From Pseudomonadota bacterium (lineage in GTDB: Bacteria > Pseudomonadota > Gammaproteobacteria > Burkholderiales > SG8-39), in assembly GCA_021811085.1 (NCBI GenBank), contig JAJZPQ010000013.1, positions 1 through 64,000 on the forward strand: DNA of 64,000 bases. Direction: 5' to 3'. Of this stretch, positions 8,331 through 28,009 are shown in pieces. The position numbers were made by a program, and so were the translations under genes. Numbering within the stretch: the stretch's first letter is position 1; every line of letters begins with the position of its first letter. The notes beneath the pieces are model-generated. The model was not told the origin of the DNA, searched no databases, and saw only the letters and a program-made list of their open reading frames with translations.

Positions 8331-9540
8331 ATCATGTCAAAAGCTAAATTTGAGCGCACGAAGCCGCACGTGAACGTAGGGACGATAGGGCACGTGGACC
8401 ATGGGAAGACGACGCTGACGGCGGCGATCACGTTGGTGATGAGCAGGAAGTTTGGTGGAGAGGCGAAGGCCTACGACCAGATTGACTCGGCGCCGGAGGA
8501 GAAGGCGCGGGGGATCACGATCAACACGGCGCACGTGGAATACGAGACGACGAAGCGGCACTATGCGCACGTGGACTGCCCGGGTCATGCGGACTACATC
8601 AAGAACATGATTACGGGTGCGGCGCAGATGGACGGGGCGATTCTGGTGGTATCGGCCGCGGACGGTCCGATGCCGCAGACGCGGGAACACATTCTGCTGG
8701 CGCGGCAGGTCGGTGTGCCTTACATCATTGTTTACATGAACAAAGCTGACTTGGTGGACGACAAGGAGCTGCTCGAGCTGGTGGAGATGGAAGTGCGCGA
8801 GCTCTTGTCCAAGTACGAGTTTCCTGGCGACGACACGCCGATCATCATCGGCTCGGCCCTGAAGGCGCTCGAAGGCGACAAGAGCGACATGGGCGAGGGC
8901 TCGATATTCAAGCTGGCCGATGCGCTGGATTCGTACATTCCTGAGCCCAAGCGGGCGATCGACGGTCCGTTCCTGATGCCGGTGGAGGACGTGTTCTCGA
9001 TCTCCGGGCGCGGCACGGTGGTGACCGGGCGGGTGGAGCGCGGGATCGTGAAGGTGGGCGAAGAAATCGAGATCGTGGGTCTGAAGCCGACGCTGAAGAC
9101 GGTGTGCACGGGCGTGGAGATGTTCAGGAAGCTCCTGGACCAGGGTCAGGCGGGGGACAACATCGGGGTGCTCCTCAGAGGCACCAAGCGCGAGGAAGTC
9201 GAGCGCGGGCAGGTGTTGGCCAAGCCGGCGAGCATCACGCCGCACACGAAGTTCGAGTGCGAGGTGTACATCCTGTCCAAGGACGAGGGCGGGCGGCACA
9301 CGCCGTTCTTCCCGGGGTACCGGCCGCAGTTTTATTTCCGCACGACGGACGTGACCGGGAGCTGCGAGCTGCCGGCGGGGGTGGAGATGGTGATGCCTGG
9401 GGACAACGTGAAGATGGTGGTGACGCTGATTGCGCCGATCGCGATGGAGCAGGGCTTGCGCTTTGCGATCCGCGAGGGCGGGCGCACGGTCGGTGCCGGT
9501 GTGGTTGCCAAGGTGATCGAGTAAGGATTAGAGACTGGAG
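8331..9540. repeat. Copy 1 of a 1210-nt perfect direct repeat (tuf gene and edges)
   Basis: From ATC just before the tuf start to 16 nt past its stop, this segment reads the same as 28010-29219 (constant offset 19679). The flanking bases differ immediately outside (C versus G on the left, G versus T on the right). Duplicate tuf genes homogenised by gene conversion are well known in proteobacteria. Confidence 0.9.
8334..9524 (+). CDS. tuf: Elongation factor Tu, copy 1
   Basis: 396 aa, full length. The GTPase motifs are GHVDHGKTT (P-loop), DCPGHADY (switch II) and NKAD. It delivers aminoacyl-tRNA to the ribosomal A site. The start is preceded by GAAGGA. Its protein is identical to the second copy at 28013. 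It is co-transcribed with upstream tRNAs, and tRNA-Trp-secE-nusG follow. Synonymous codon choice is unusual for the region: G-ending codons (ACG, GCG, GGG) and some ATA/AGG replace the C-ending codons seen in rpoB or fusA. Confidence 0.99.
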   Translation: MSKAKFERTKPHVNVGTIGHVDHGKTTLTAAITLVMSRKFGGEAKAYDQIDSAPEEKARGITINTAHVEYETTKRHYAHVDCPGHADYIKNMITGAAQMDGAILVVSAADGPMPQTREHILLARQVGVPYIIVYMNKADLVDDKELLELVEMEVRELLSKYEFPGDDTPIIIGSALKALEGDKSDMGEGSIFKLADALDSYIPEPKRAIDGPFLMPVEDVFSISGRGTVVTGRVERGIVKVGEEIEIVGLKPTLKTVCTGVEMFRKLLDQGQAGDNIGVLLRGTKREEVERGQVLAKPASITPHTKFECEVYILSKDEGGRHTPFFPGYRPQFYFRTTDVTGSCELPAGVEMVMPGDNVKMVVTLIAPIAMEQGLRFAIREGGRTVGAGVVAKVIE

Positions 9541-9553
9541 GTCAGAGGTCGGC
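9526..9553 (+). repeat. Degenerate 7-bp tandem repeat after tuf copy 1
   Basis: Four heptamers follow directly after the tuf stop: GATTAGA, GACTGGA, GGTCAGA, GGTCGGC. Read on the other strand they fit the TGACYYC-like unit found upstream of rpoB at 13390-13445. The first two units are shared with tuf copy 2, and the sequences diverge inside the repeat. Confidence 0.6.
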
Positions 9554-9562
9554 GCAATCCAC

Positions 9563-9583
9563 GAACCCGGCAGTGCCGGGTTC
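9563..9583 (+). other. Stem-loop between tuf and tRNA-Trp
   Basis: GAACCCGGC-AGT-GCCGGGTTC forms a perfect 9-bp hairpin with a 3-nt loop. No U-tract follows, so it is more likely an RNA-processing or partial-termination element than a full intrinsic terminator. Confidence 0.55.
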
Positions 9584-9611
9584 CGAAAGTTCCAGCCTCT
9601 GCCGGATTTAC

Positions 9612-9687
9612 AGGCCAATAGCTCAATTGGCAGAGCGTCGGTCTCCAAAACCGAAGGTTGGGGGTTCGAGGCCCTCTTGGCCTGCCA
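9612..9687 (+). tRNA. tRNA-Trp (CCA)
   Basis: 76 nt with encoded CCA. The acceptor AGGCCAA pairs with TTGGCCT, discriminator G. The loop CTCCAAA gives anticodon CCA. The position between tuf and secE is the standard proteobacterial arrangement. Confidence 0.97.
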
Positions 9688-9735
9688 CTTTTAACAGTGC
9701 TCCGTATATGCCTCGCACGGAGCCGAGACGGATCA

Positions 9736-10089
9736 ATGGCTGACAAAATTAAGCTGGTACTGGCTGCGCTGCTGCTTGCCGCGGGCGTCGCCGGGTTTTA
9801 CTACCTCGGCGACAGCGCGGCCATAGTGCGCCTGGCTGCGATCGTGGCAGGTGCCGCAGCCGGCATCGCGGTCGCATGGTTTACCGCGCACGGTCAGCAG
9901 TTCCTGGTGTTCGTGCGCGACGCGATCACCGAAGTGAAAAAGGTTGTTTGGCCCACGCGCAAGGAATCGCTGCAGACAGCCGGGATCGTCTTTGCTTTCG
10001 TTCTCGTCATGGCGGTGTTCCTGTGGGTGAGCGACAAGACGCTGGAATACCTGTTGTACGACTTGATACTGGGCTGGAAGAAACTATGA
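9736..10089 (+). CDS. secE: Preprotein translocase subunit SecE
   Basis: 117 aa, of the long three-helix type seen in enterobacteria and beta-proteobacteria. Hydrophobic segments lie at about residues 5-25, 30-50 and 85-108, with the conserved cytosolic amphipathic stretch [16 protein letters not shown] before the last helix. It clamps SecY in the inner-membrane translocon. Its TGA overlaps the nusG ATG (ATGA). Confidence 0.96.
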   Translation: MADKIKLVLAALLLAAGVAGFYYLGDSAAIVRLAAIVAGAAAGIAVAWFTAHGQQFLVFVRDAITEVKKVVWPTRKESLQTAGIVFAFVLVMAVFLWVSDKTLEYLLYDLILGWKKL

Positions 10090-10619
10090 GCAAGCGCTGG
10101 TACGTGGTTCACGCCTATTCCGGCTTCGAGAAGTCGGTGCAGCGCGCGCTCGAGGACCGCATCCGGCGCGCCGGCATGCAGGACAAATTCGGCAAGATCC
10201 TCGTTCCCACGGAAGAGGTGGTCGAGATGAAGGCCGGCCAGAAGAACATTTCCGAGCGCAAGTTTTTCCCCGGCTATGTGCTGGTGGAAATGGAAATGGA
10301 CGACGAGACCTGGCACTTGGTGAAGAGCACCAACAAGGTCACCGGCTTCGTCGGCGGCACGGCGAGCAAGCCGACGCCGATTTCGGTCAAGGAAGTCGAC
10401 AACATCATGCACCAGATGCAGGAGGGCGTGGAGAAACCCAAGCCCAAGGTGCTGTTCGAGGTGGGCGAAGGCGTGCGCGTGAAGGAAGGCCCGTTCACCG
10501 ATTTCCACGGCTTGGTGGAGGACGTCAACTACGACAAGTCGAAGCTGCGCGTGTCGGTGACGATTTTTGGCCGTGCGACGCCGGTGGAACTGGAGTTCGG
10601 ACAGGTCGAGAAGGCTTAA
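10086..10619 (+). CDS. nusG: Transcription termination/antitermination protein NusG
   Basis: 177 aa. The N-terminal NGN domain begins [17 protein letters not shown], with [12 protein letters not shown] in the middle. The C-terminal KOW domain ([21 protein letters not shown]) binds Rho or S10. NusG links RNA polymerase to the ribosome or Rho. The start overlaps the secE stop, indicating translational coupling. Confidence 0.97.
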   Translation: MSKRWYVVHAYSGFEKSVQRALEDRIRRAGMQDKFGKILVPTEEVVEMKAGQKNISERKFFPGYVLVEMEMDDETWHLVKSTNKVTGFVGGTASKPTPISVKEVDNIMHQMQEGVEKPKPKVLFEVGEGVRVKEGPFTDFHGLVEDVNYDKSKLRVSVTIFGRATPVELEFGQVEKA

Positions 10620-10761
10620 GCCGGTTCCGCCGTGTCGGCGCGGACCGCGAAAAATGTGGTTGCGGCGGCAGTTGCGCCGTTGCGGTGGGCGGCAATTGAA
10701 GTGGTAGCGATGTTTAACCGGGGAGGGCTTTAAGCCCGTTTGAACCCACGAGGAGTGATAT

Positions 10762-11196
10762 ATGGCAAAGAAGATAGTCGGCTTTATCAAGCTGCAGGTT
10801 CCTGCGGGCAAAGCCAACCCCAGCCCCCCGATCGGGCCGGCGCTGGGTCAGCGCGGTCTCAACATCATGGAGTTCTGCAAGGCGTTCAACGCGCAGACGC
10901 AAAAGGTGGAGCCGGGCCTCGCGCTGCCGGTAGTGATCACCGCATTTGCGGACAAGAGCTTCACGTTCATCATCAAGACGCCTCCGGCTACGGTGCTGAT
11001 CAAGAAGGCGGCCGGCATCGACAAGGGCAGCAAGATTCCGCATACCGACAAGGTGGGCAAGCTCACGCGTGCCCAGGCTGAGGAAATCGCCAAGACCAAG
11101 ATGCCCGATCTCACCGCGGCCGATATGGACGCCGCCGTGCGCACCATCGCCGGCAGCGCGCGTTCCATGGGCGTGATCGTGGAGGGGGTGAAATGA
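10762..11196 (+). CDS. rplK: 50S ribosomal protein L11
   Basis: 144 aa, slightly over the usual 142. The N-terminal domain has [23 protein letters not shown], the L11 proline-rich signature that binds the GTPase-associated centre of 23S rRNA, and the C-terminal rRNA-binding domain ends [14 protein letters not shown]. The start follows GAGGAGTG. Its TGA overlaps the rplA ATG. The 142-nt gap after nusG contains GC-rich inverted repeats and may hold a separate promoter or processing site. Confidence 0.98.
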   Translation: MAKKIVGFIKLQVPAGKANPSPPIGPALGQRGLNIMEFCKAFNAQTQKVEPGLALPVVITAFADKSFTFIIKTPPATVLIKKAAGIDKGSKIPHTDKVGKLTRAQAEEIAKTKMPDLTAADMDAAVRTIAGSARSMGVIVEGVK

Positions 11197-11900
11197 ACCA
11201 GCCCGTCGTGAAGCTTTCCAAGCGCCAGAAGGCTACTGCCACCCTGGTCGAGCGCAACAAGGCCTACCCGGCCCTGGACGCGATGAAACTGATCAAGCAG
11301 ACGGCCACCGCCAAGTTCGACGAATCGGTCGACGTCGCGGTCAACCTCGGCATCGATGCGAAGAAATCCGACCAGACCGTGCGCGGTTCGGTGGTCCTGC
11401 CCGCCGGTACCGGCAAGAAAGTGCGTGTCGCCGTGTTCGCCCAGGGCGATAAGGCTGCCGCCGCCAAGGCGGCCGGTGCCGATATCGTTGGCATGGAGGA
11501 TCTGGCCGAGCAGATCAAGGCGGGCAAAATGGATTTCGACGTGCTGGTCGCCAGTCCGGACACCATGCGCATCGTCGGTCAGCTGGGCCAGATATTGGGT
11601 CCGCGCGGCCTGATGCCCAATCCGAAGGTGGGCACGGTCACGCCCGATGTGGCGACCGCGGTGAAAAATGCCAAGGCAGGCCAGGTGCAATACCGTGCCG
11701 ACAAGGCGGGCATCGTGCAATGCACGATCGGTCGCGCTTCGTTCGCGCCGGAGGCATTGTTTGAGAACCTGAAGGCCCTGGTGGACGCACTGAACAAGGC
11801 CAAGCCGGTTGCAAGCAAGGGCATTTACCTGCAGAAGCTGTCGGTGTCGAGCACCATGGGCCCGGGCGTCCGCGTGGATGTCGCGAGCGTAAGCAGCTAG
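11193..11900 (+). CDS. rplA: 50S ribosomal protein L1
   Basis: 235 aa. The L1 hallmark [15 protein letters not shown] lies mid-protein and [11 protein letters not shown] near the end. L1 forms the mobile L1 stalk and in enterobacteria represses its own operon by binding the rplK leader; whether that holds here is untested. It overlaps rplK by 4 nt. Confidence 0.98.
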   Translation: MNQPVVKLSKRQKATATLVERNKAYPALDAMKLIKQTATAKFDESVDVAVNLGIDAKKSDQTVRGSVVLPAGTGKKVRVAVFAQGDKAAAAKAAGADIVGMEDLAEQIKAGKMDFDVLVASPDTMRIVGQLGQILGPRGLMPNPKVGTVTPDVATAVKNAKAGQVQYRADKAGIVQCTIGRASFAPEALFENLKALVDALNKAKPVASKGIYLQKLSVSSTMGPGVRVDVASVSS

Positions 11901-12290
11901 AGGAATTTGAATCCCCGCGAGCGCGGGGGCAGAACTTTGGGCCGCTGCGGCAGGTCATCGCTGCGGCGGGTTATCAAAGACCGTTGGGGTTCGAGGGAAA
12001 TCGCTGTTGGCTACGGGGCAACCTGAATCCGGCGGCGCGAATCGCCCGAGAACTTAATCGGTAGCAGCCGGTGGAAGCAAGCGCGATGGGGTTACCCCGC
12101 ATCGCACTTGGCCCGTCAGCCGCAATGCCCAACGCAGATGGCGCACCCCAATGCAGGATTTTTCCTGAATGTAAGGTCGCCGCAATGTAACGCAGAACGA
12201 GGAATGCGCGAGCGCAGAGAGGGCAAGCACTCAGGTGCCCACCCGAACGGTGTTCCGGAAACCGAGTTCTGATTTAACAGGAGTTAGACC
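11901..12290 (+). promoter_or_regulatory. rplA-rplJ spacer, probable L10 autoregulatory leader
   Basis: A 390-nt non-coding stretch precedes rplJ. In proteobacteria this interval carries the rplJ promoter and the leader RNA bound by the L10-L12 complex. Visible structure includes a hairpin at 12083-12105 (GCGATG/CATCGC with a GGG/CCC extension) and several shorter GC-rich inverted repeats up to the ribosome-binding site AGGAG at 12279-12283. Identification as the L10 leader is by position and not by a covariance model. Confidence 0.55.
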
Positions 12291-12821
12291 TTGGGTCTCA
12301 ATCTCGAGCAGAAGAAGGCGGTGGTTGCCGAAGTGTCCACGCAAGTGGGCAAGGCGCAGGCGATCATTGTCGCTGAGTACCGTGGTCTGGAAGTGGGTGT
12401 CATGACCGAATTGCGCGCGAAGGCGCGCAAGGCGGGCGTGTACCTGCGCGTGCTGAAGAACACCCTGGTGCGCCGTGCCGTCAAGGACACGCCGTTCGAC
12501 AAGTTGGCCGAGAAGATGGTCGGGCCGCTGGTCTACGGCATTTCGTCCGACCCGGTCGCGAGCGCCAAGGTGCTGAACGAATTCGCCAAGGCGAACGAGA
12601 AATTCGTGATCAAGGCAGGGGGTCTGCCGAACGCTGTGATTTCCGCGAAGGAAGTCACCGCGCTCGCCAACATGCCCAGCCGCGAACAGTTGCTCTCCAC
12701 CTTGCTCGGCACGATGCAGGCGCCGACGGTGAAATTCGTGCAGACGCTGAACGAAGTGCCGTCGAAGTTCGTGCGCGCGCTCGCAGCGATCCGCGATCAG
12801 AAAGAAAAAGCGGCCGCATAG
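12291..12821 (+). CDS. rplJ: 50S ribosomal protein L10
   Basis: 176 aa. The start is a TTG, chosen because AGGAG lies 7 nt upstream and because the reading (M)[14 protein letters not shown] matches the family N-terminus exactly; no ATG is available there. [20 protein letters not shown] is the rRNA-binding segment, and the C-terminal helix anchors the L7/L12 dimers of the stalk. L10 probably represses its own translation together with L12. rplL follows 64 nt later. Confidence 0.97.
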   Translation: MGLNLEQKKAVVAEVSTQVGKAQAIIVAEYRGLEVGVMTELRAKARKAGVYLRVLKNTLVRRAVKDTPFDKLAEKMVGPLVYGISSDPVASAKVLNEFAKANEKFVIKAGGLPNAVISAKEVTALANMPSREQLLSTLLGTMQAPTVKFVQTLNEVPSKFVRALAAIRDQKEKAAA

Positions 12822-12885
12822 CTTTCCAAACTTCCGTACCCGTTATCAACGATTTAAACGACTTAACACATTCAGGAGTCAACAA

Positions 12886-13266
12886 ATGGCAATCGCAAGA
12901 GCAGAACTACTCGACGCAATTTCGAACATGACCGTGCTGGAACTCTCCACCCTGATCAAGGAAATGGAAGAGAAGTTCGGCGTATCGGCCGCCGCAGCTG
13001 TCGCCGTGGCCGCCCCGGCTGCTGCGGGCGCTGCCGCCCCGGCTGCGGAAGAGCAGACCGAATTCACGGTCATGCTCAACGCCGCCGGCGAGAGCAAGGT
13101 CAACGTCATCAAGGTGGTCCGCGCGATCACCGGTCTGGGCCTGAAAGAAGCCAAGGACCTGGTCGACGGCGCGCCCAAGGCGGTGAAAGAAGGCATTGCA
13201 AAGAAAGATGCGGAAGACATCCTCAAGCAACTGGTCGAAGCCGGCGCCAAAGCCGAGATGAAGTAA
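12886..13266 (+). CDS. rplL: 50S ribosomal protein L7/L12
   Basis: 126 aa. The N-terminal dimerisation and L10-binding helices are followed by an Ala/Pro hinge (about residues 35-55). The C-terminal factor-binding domain contains [21 protein letters not shown]12 recruits EF-Tu, EF-G and other GTPases. A strong Shine-Dalgarno (CAGGAG) fits its need for several copies per ribosome. Confidence 0.98.
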   Translation: MAIARAELLDAISNMTVLELSTLIKEMEEKFGVSAAAAVAVAAPAAAGAAAPAAEEQTEFTVMLNAAGESKVNVIKVVRAITGLGLKEAKDLVDGAPKAVKEGIAKKDAEDILKQLVEAGAKAEMK

Positions 13267-13279
13267 GCGATACGGCATC

Positions 13280-13312
13280 GGGCTGGCAGCCGCGGTTTCG
13301 GGCTGCCGGCCC
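13280..13312 (+). promoter_or_regulatory. Stem-loop in rplL-rpoB spacer, probable attenuator/processing site
   Basis: A 12-bp stem (13280-13291 with 13301-13312, one G-U pair) closes a 9-nt loop and is followed by TTGCCATTTTT. In E. coli the equivalent spacer has a partial terminator and an RNase III site that lower rpoBC expression relative to rplL. The same role is inferred here from position and structure. Confidence 0.65.
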
Positions 13313-13389
13313 TTGCCATTTTTGAGATTTGCCGATATTCCGCGCAGTGGCTTGAAGAGAGCGATCAGACCGATGGCATGTTGCATCGC

Positions 13390-13445
13390 TGATTTCTGTC
13401 TTGTGACCCCTGACTTTCGAATTCTGACTCCTGCATCCTGAACTG
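13390..13445 (+). repeat. Eight degenerate 7-bp tandem repeats upstream of rpoB
   Basis: The 56 nt divide without gaps into eight heptamers: TGATTTC, TGTCTTG, TGACCCC, TGACTTT, CGAATTC, TGACTCC, TGCATCC, TGAACTG, with a consensus near TGACTCC. The array ends 8 nt before the rpoB ATG and overlaps its ribosome-binding region. A 7-nt period is incompatible with coding. Confidence 0.65.
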
Positions 13446-13453
13446 GAGCTGTT

Positions 13454-17539
<4,086 letters not shown>

Positions 17540-17540
17540 G

Positions 17541-17582
17541 GCCCCGGAGCGGGGCGGCGGAACGCGGACAGCCCCGCGTTCC
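17541..17582 (+). other. Two tandem stem-loops in the rpoB-rpoC spacer
   Basis: GCCCC-GGAGC-GGGGC (17541-17555) is followed by a 9-bp perfect stem at 17559-17567/17574-17582 with a 6-nt loop. No U-tract follows, so read-through into rpoC is expected; mRNA stabilisation or processing is the likeliest role. Confidence 0.55.
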
Positions 17583-17651
17583 ATGCCGCGCCGATTCGCG
17601 GCGATTGTGAATTTTGGTTTTTAGGTGCATCACGCCACTGTGGAGTGAAAG

Positions 17652-21851
<4,200 letters not shown>

Positions 21852-21872
21852 TCTCGGTGTAATCGCGGCAAC

Positions 21873-21906
21873 AAAAAAGCCGGCATTTGTGCCGGCTTTT
21901 TTGTTT
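21873..21906 (+). terminator. Intrinsic terminator after rpoC
   Basis: GCCGGCA-TTTG-TGCCGGC is preceded by six A and followed by TTTTTTGTTTT. The A-tract extends the stem, so it could also serve transcripts entering from the right (the OYE gene). Confidence 0.95.
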
Positions 21907-22043
21907 TAGGGACCGCCCGCGTCCACAGGAGGGGGTGGGGCCCCTCCGCCCCACCTGGACCTCGCGCGGGCTGTTTCAAGGCTCGTGCCTCGCGATGCGC
22001 CGTGTGCCGGGCAAATGACTGGGGAAGGGACCGCCGGCGCGAA

Positions 22044-23159
22044 TCAGCGCTGGCCGACTTTGGCACCGCGGAAAATGCTTTCCGCACCGCGCGGCGGCGC
22101 GCGCCAGTACTGCTTCGGCGCGCGCAATTCCCCGCCGAGCTCGGCGGCGGCGCGCCAGGCCCAATGCGGCTCATACAGCATGCCGCGGGCGAGCGCGACC
22201 ATGTCGGCGCGGCCGGAGACGATGATGTCTTCGGCCTGCTTGGGCTCGGTGATCAGGCCGACGGCGATGGTCGGAATGCCGATTTCCTTGCGGATCGCCT
22301 CGGCAAACGGAACCTGATACCCGGGGCCGAGCGTAATTTTTTGCCCGGGCGCGAGGCCGCCGCTGGAAGCGTCGATCCAGTCGCATCCCGCTGCTTTGAG
22401 TCGCCGCGCGAACTCGATCGACTGCGCCAGATCCCAGCCGCCCTCGATCCAGTCGCTGGCCGAGATGCGCACACCCAGCGGTTTTGCTGCGGGCCAGACC
22501 GCGCGCACCGCGGCGAACACTTCCAACGGAAAGCGCATGCGGTTTTCCAGCGATCCGCCGTAGCTGTCGCCGCGCCGGTTGGACAAGGGCGAGAGGAATT
22601 CATGCAGCAGGTAGCCGTGCGCCGCGTGCAGTTCGATCGCATCGATGCCGAGGCGCGTGCTGCGCTGCGCCGCCTGCACGAAGGCCTCGCGTACGCGCGC
22701 GAGATCCGCGGCATTCATTTCCCGCGGCGCCGGTTCGGCCTCCGAGAACGCTAGTGCCGAGGGGGCGATCGGCTCCCAACCGCCGGCCTCGCGCGCGATC
22801 AGCTTGCCCCCGTCCCAGGGCGCGTAGCTCGATGCCTTGCGCCCGGCATGGGCCAGCTGGATTGCCAGCGGCGTCTCGGCATGCTGGCGCAGCGCAGTCA
22901 GCACGTGGCGCAAGGCGCTTTCGTTTTCGTCCGAGTAAAGCCCGAGGCAGGCCGGCGTGATGCGGCCGATTGCCTCGACCGCAGTCGCTTCGATGCACAG
23001 CAGCCCGACACCGCCCAGCGCGAGCTGGCCCAGATGGATCAGGTGCCAGTCACTGGCGTTGCCTTCGGTCGCCGAGTACTGGCACATGGGCGAAACCATG
23101 ATGCGGTTTGGAAGTTGCAGTTCACGCAGCTTAAGCGGTTGGAACAAAGCGCTGGTCAC
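22044..23159 (-). CDS. NADH:flavin oxidoreductase, old yellow enzyme family (YqjM/XenA-like)
   Basis: 371 aa, an FMN TIM-barrel enzyme that reduces activated C=C bonds of enones with NAD(P)H. Signatures are VSPMCQYSA near residue 25 with the Cys that tunes the flavin in the YqjM class, QLAHAGRKA with the substrate-binding His, and [19 protein letters not shown]. It is transcribed against the flow of the rpoBC and str operons and shares an upstream region with ackA. Likely roles are detoxification of electrophiles or a step in unsaturated-acid metabolism; the substrate is not inferable. Confidence 0.92.
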   Translation of the reverse strand: MTSALFQPLKLRELQLPNRIMVSPMCQYSATEGNASDWHLIHLGQLALGGVGLLCIEATAVEAIGRITPACLGLYSDENESALRHVLTALRQHAETPLAIQLAHAGRKASSYAPWDGGKLIAREAGGWEPIAPSALAFSEAEPAPREMNAADLARVREAFVQAAQRSTRLGIDAIELHAAHGYLLHEFLSPLSNRRGDSYGGSLENRMRFPLEVFAAVRAVWPAAKPLGVRISASDWIEGGWDLAQSIEFARRLKAAGCDWIDASSGGLAPGQKITLGPGYQVPFAEAIRKEIGIPTIAVGLITEPKQAEDIIVSGRADMVALARGMLYEPHWAWRAAAELGGELRAPKQYWRAPPRGAESIFRGAKVGQR

Positions 23160-23467
23160 GGGAGGTCCTTTTGTTGATCGGAATCAAATGGGGGTGTCAA
23201 TCGGGGTGCAGTATTGTAGGGTAATGCGCAGAATGCTCGCGTCGGACATTCGCACAATCGATGCGTCTGCGTCAAGAGCAATCGTGCCCTGGGCCCGCAT
23301 ATGCGGCAGGCCTTCGCTCACGTGATCCGGTCGCGAGAATTCTTGCGCTGGTGTGCATGGATGTATGAACTGCAGACACAGTTTCAATCGAGCGCTGGTC
23401 TACGTTGCTGTGGCGAACGGCAAAATCACGGGCGCTGCGAGGCGGGGGCGCGTCCCGGCGAGCTGTC
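23160..23467. promoter_or_regulatory. Divergent spacer between OYE gene and ackA with a palindrome
   Basis: 308 nt with no convincing gene on either strand. A perfect inverted repeat TTGAT-CGGA-ATCAA (23174-23187) lies 14 nt upstream of the OYE start, close enough to overlap its promoter or leader, and is a candidate operator. The OYE ribosome-binding site (AAAGGACC on the minus strand) lies beside it. No clear -10/-35 pair for ackA was seen. Confidence 0.4.
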
Positions 23468-24658
23468 ATGGCTGACGCAATCCTGGTATTGAACGCAGGT
23501 TCATCGAGCCTCAAATTCTCGGTGTTTCTCGACCGGGAAGGGAGCGCTCCGCAACTCGAATTGCGCGGCCAGATCGAAGGCCTTTTCACCAAACCGCGCT
23601 TCAGCGCACGCGCTGCAAGCGGGGCCAGACTCGCCGAAGAAGACCTCGGCAGCGCGGCGCAACCGGGGCATGAGGGCGCCGCGCACTTTCTGCTCGGCTG
23701 GCTGGAGCAGCGGCTTGGGGGACGGCGCCTGCTGGCGGCCGGCCATCGCGTAGTCCACGGCGGGCGGGAGTTTTCCGCGCCGGTGCGGGTGAATGCGGCA
23801 GTGCTGACGGCGCTCGAGCGGCTGGTGCCGCTCGCGCCGCTGCATCAGCCGCATAACCTCGCCGCCATCCGCGCGGTGGCCGCGCGTGCGCCCGAGCTCA
23901 CCCAGGTGGCCTGCTTCGATACGGCCTTCCACACGGCGCAGCCGCAGCTGGCCCAGGCATTTGCGTTGCCGCGGCGCCTGACCGAAGCCGGGCTGCGCCG
24001 CTATGGCTTCCACGGATTGTCCTACGAATACATCGCGCAGATGCTGCCTTCGATCGATGCGCGTGCCGCCTCCGGCCGCACCGTGGTCGCGCATCTGGGC
24101 AACGGCGCGAGCATGTGCGCTATCGCAGCCGGCAAGAGTGCGGCCAGCACCATGGGATTCACTGCGCTGGACGGTTTGCCGATGGGAACGCGCTGCGGCG
24201 CGATCGATCCGGGCGTGCTGCTATACCTGCTCGAGCACGAGGGCATGGATGCACGCGGCCTGGAAAAGCTGCTCTACCATGAGTCGGGACTGCTGGGCGT
24301 TTCCGGCATATCGAGCGACATGCGCGCGCTGCTCGACAGCCGCGATGCGCATGCGGCCGATGCCGTCGATCTGTTCGTCTACCGCATCGTGCGCGAACTC
24401 GGCTCCCTTGCCGCCGCGCTCGGCGGGCTGGATGCGCCGGTGTTCACCGCGGGCATAGGCGAGAACGCGCCGGCTATCCGCGCGCGCGTGTGTCGCGCAG
24501 TGGCCTGGCTTGGCATCGAACTCGATGACTCCGCCAATTCAGCCGGCGGGCCGCGCATCAGCCGCAGCGGCAGTCCGGCCTCTGCCTGGGTGCTGCCGAC
24601 CAACGAGGAACTCATGATCGCCCTGCAAACGCGTGCGGCGCTGGGTGCCGGCCGCTAG
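23468..24658 (+). CDS. ackA: Acetate kinase
   Basis: 396 aa. It starts MADAILVLNAGSSSLKFSVF, the phosphate-binding N-terminus of the family, followed by GHRVVHGG, CFDTAFH and RYGFHGLSYEY, then HLGNGASMCAI (adenosine pocket), DGLPMGTRCG and FTAGIGENA. It interconverts acetyl phosphate plus ADP with acetate plus ATP. No phosphotransacetylase gene is adjacent, which is unusual. The Shine-Dalgarno is weak; the ATG is chosen by homology. Confidence 0.96.
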   Translation: MADAILVLNAGSSSLKFSVFLDREGSAPQLELRGQIEGLFTKPRFSARAASGARLAEEDLGSAAQPGHEGAAHFLLGWLEQRLGGRRLLAAGHRVVHGGREFSAPVRVNAAVLTALERLVPLAPLHQPHNLAAIRAVAARAPELTQVACFDTAFHTAQPQLAQAFALPRRLTEAGLRRYGFHGLSYEYIAQMLPSIDARAASGRTVVAHLGNGASMCAIAAGKSAASTMGFTALDGLPMGTRCGAIDPGVLLYLLEHEGMDARGLEKLLYHESGLLGVSGISSDMRALLDSRDAHAADAVDLFVYRIVRELGSLAAALGGLDAPVFTAGIGENAPAIRARVCRAVAWLGIELDDSANSAGGPRISRSGSPASAWVLPTNEELMIALQTRAALGAGR

Positions 24659-24753
24659 TCGCGCGGCGGCTTCAAATCGAGGGGGCTGGCGGGAGCTTCG
24701 CGCTCGCCGGAAGCCAACAGCCGACCAGCGCGTGCGCCAGAGGCGTTAACCAG

Positions 24754-24783
24754 TTGACTCTGCCTTGATTTTGTTTGTATAAT
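24754..24783 (+). promoter_or_regulatory. Promoter of the str operon (rpsL)
   Basis: TTGACT (24754-24759), an 18-nt spacer and a perfect TATAAT (24778-24783), about 70 nt before the rpsL ATG. This is one of the strongest promoter matches in the window and shows that rpsL is not dependent on read-through from ackA. Confidence 0.85.
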
Positions 24784-24856
24784 CCTGCCTCTTTGCGATA
24801 CCCGGGGCGGCCAGAGCTAGAACGGTCGTCCCGATTTCATTTCGGAACGTCAAAAA

Positions 24857-25234
24857 ATGCCAACAATTAATCAGTTAGTGCACACCCCACGCGTGCGCAC
24901 CAAAGCCAAGAGCAAGGTGCCTGCGCTCGGAAATTCGCCGCAAAAGCGCGGCGTATGCACGCGCGTGTACACCACCACTCCGAAAAAGCCGAACTCGGCG
25001 CTGCGCAAGGTGGCGAAGGTGCGCCTCACCAACGGCTTCGAGGTCATCAGCTACATCGGCGGCGAAGGCCACAACCTGCAGGAGCACTCGGTGGTGCTGA
25101 TCCGCGGCGGCCGGGTAAAAGACCTGCCGGGCGTGCGCTACCACATGGTGCGCGGCAGTCTGGATACGCAGGGCGTGAAGGATCGCAAGCAAAGCCGTTC
25201 CAAGTACGGCGCCAAGAAACCAAAGGCCGCGTAG
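24857..25234 (+). CDS. rpsL: 30S ribosomal protein S12
   Basis: 125 aa. The decoding-centre loops [12 protein letters not shown] and [13 protein letters not shown] carry the unaltered lysines whose mutation gives streptomycin resistance, so the protein appears wild-type. It is first gene of the str operon, followed by rpsG after 75 nt. Confidence 0.99.
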   Translation: MPTINQLVHTPRVRTKAKSKVPALGNSPQKRGVCTRVYTTTPKKPNSALRKVAKVRLTNGFEVISYIGGEGHNLQEHSVVLIRGGRVKDLPGVRYHMVRGSLDTQGVKDRKQSRSKYGAKKPKAA

Positions 25235-25282
25235 CAGCCTGAACCCAAAGCCGCTTGGCGGCTTTACCAGTGGCCTGCGTAG

Positions 25283-25780
<498 letters not shown>

Positions 25781-25906
25781 GCGCACCGGACTTCAGGGAA
25801 TATAGACCGAATTTTCGACTTAACTCACTGCCAGCATTGATTGGCCCGGCCAGACATGTATCTGGCGGCCGCATTCAGGCAGTCAAAGGTTTTTAAGGTT
25901 CTTACC

Positions 25907-28000
<2,094 letters not shown>

Positions 28001-28009
28001 ACGGGAACG

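Noticed and set aside
24661-24720. Terminator after ackA
   Set aside because: An inverted repeat near GCGGGAGC/GCTCGCC is imperfect and has no T-run, so I did not call it.
25841-25906. Earlier start for EF-G
   Set aside because: The 22 extra codons lack similarity, while GTG at 25907 has a Shine-Dalgarno and the exact family N-terminus.
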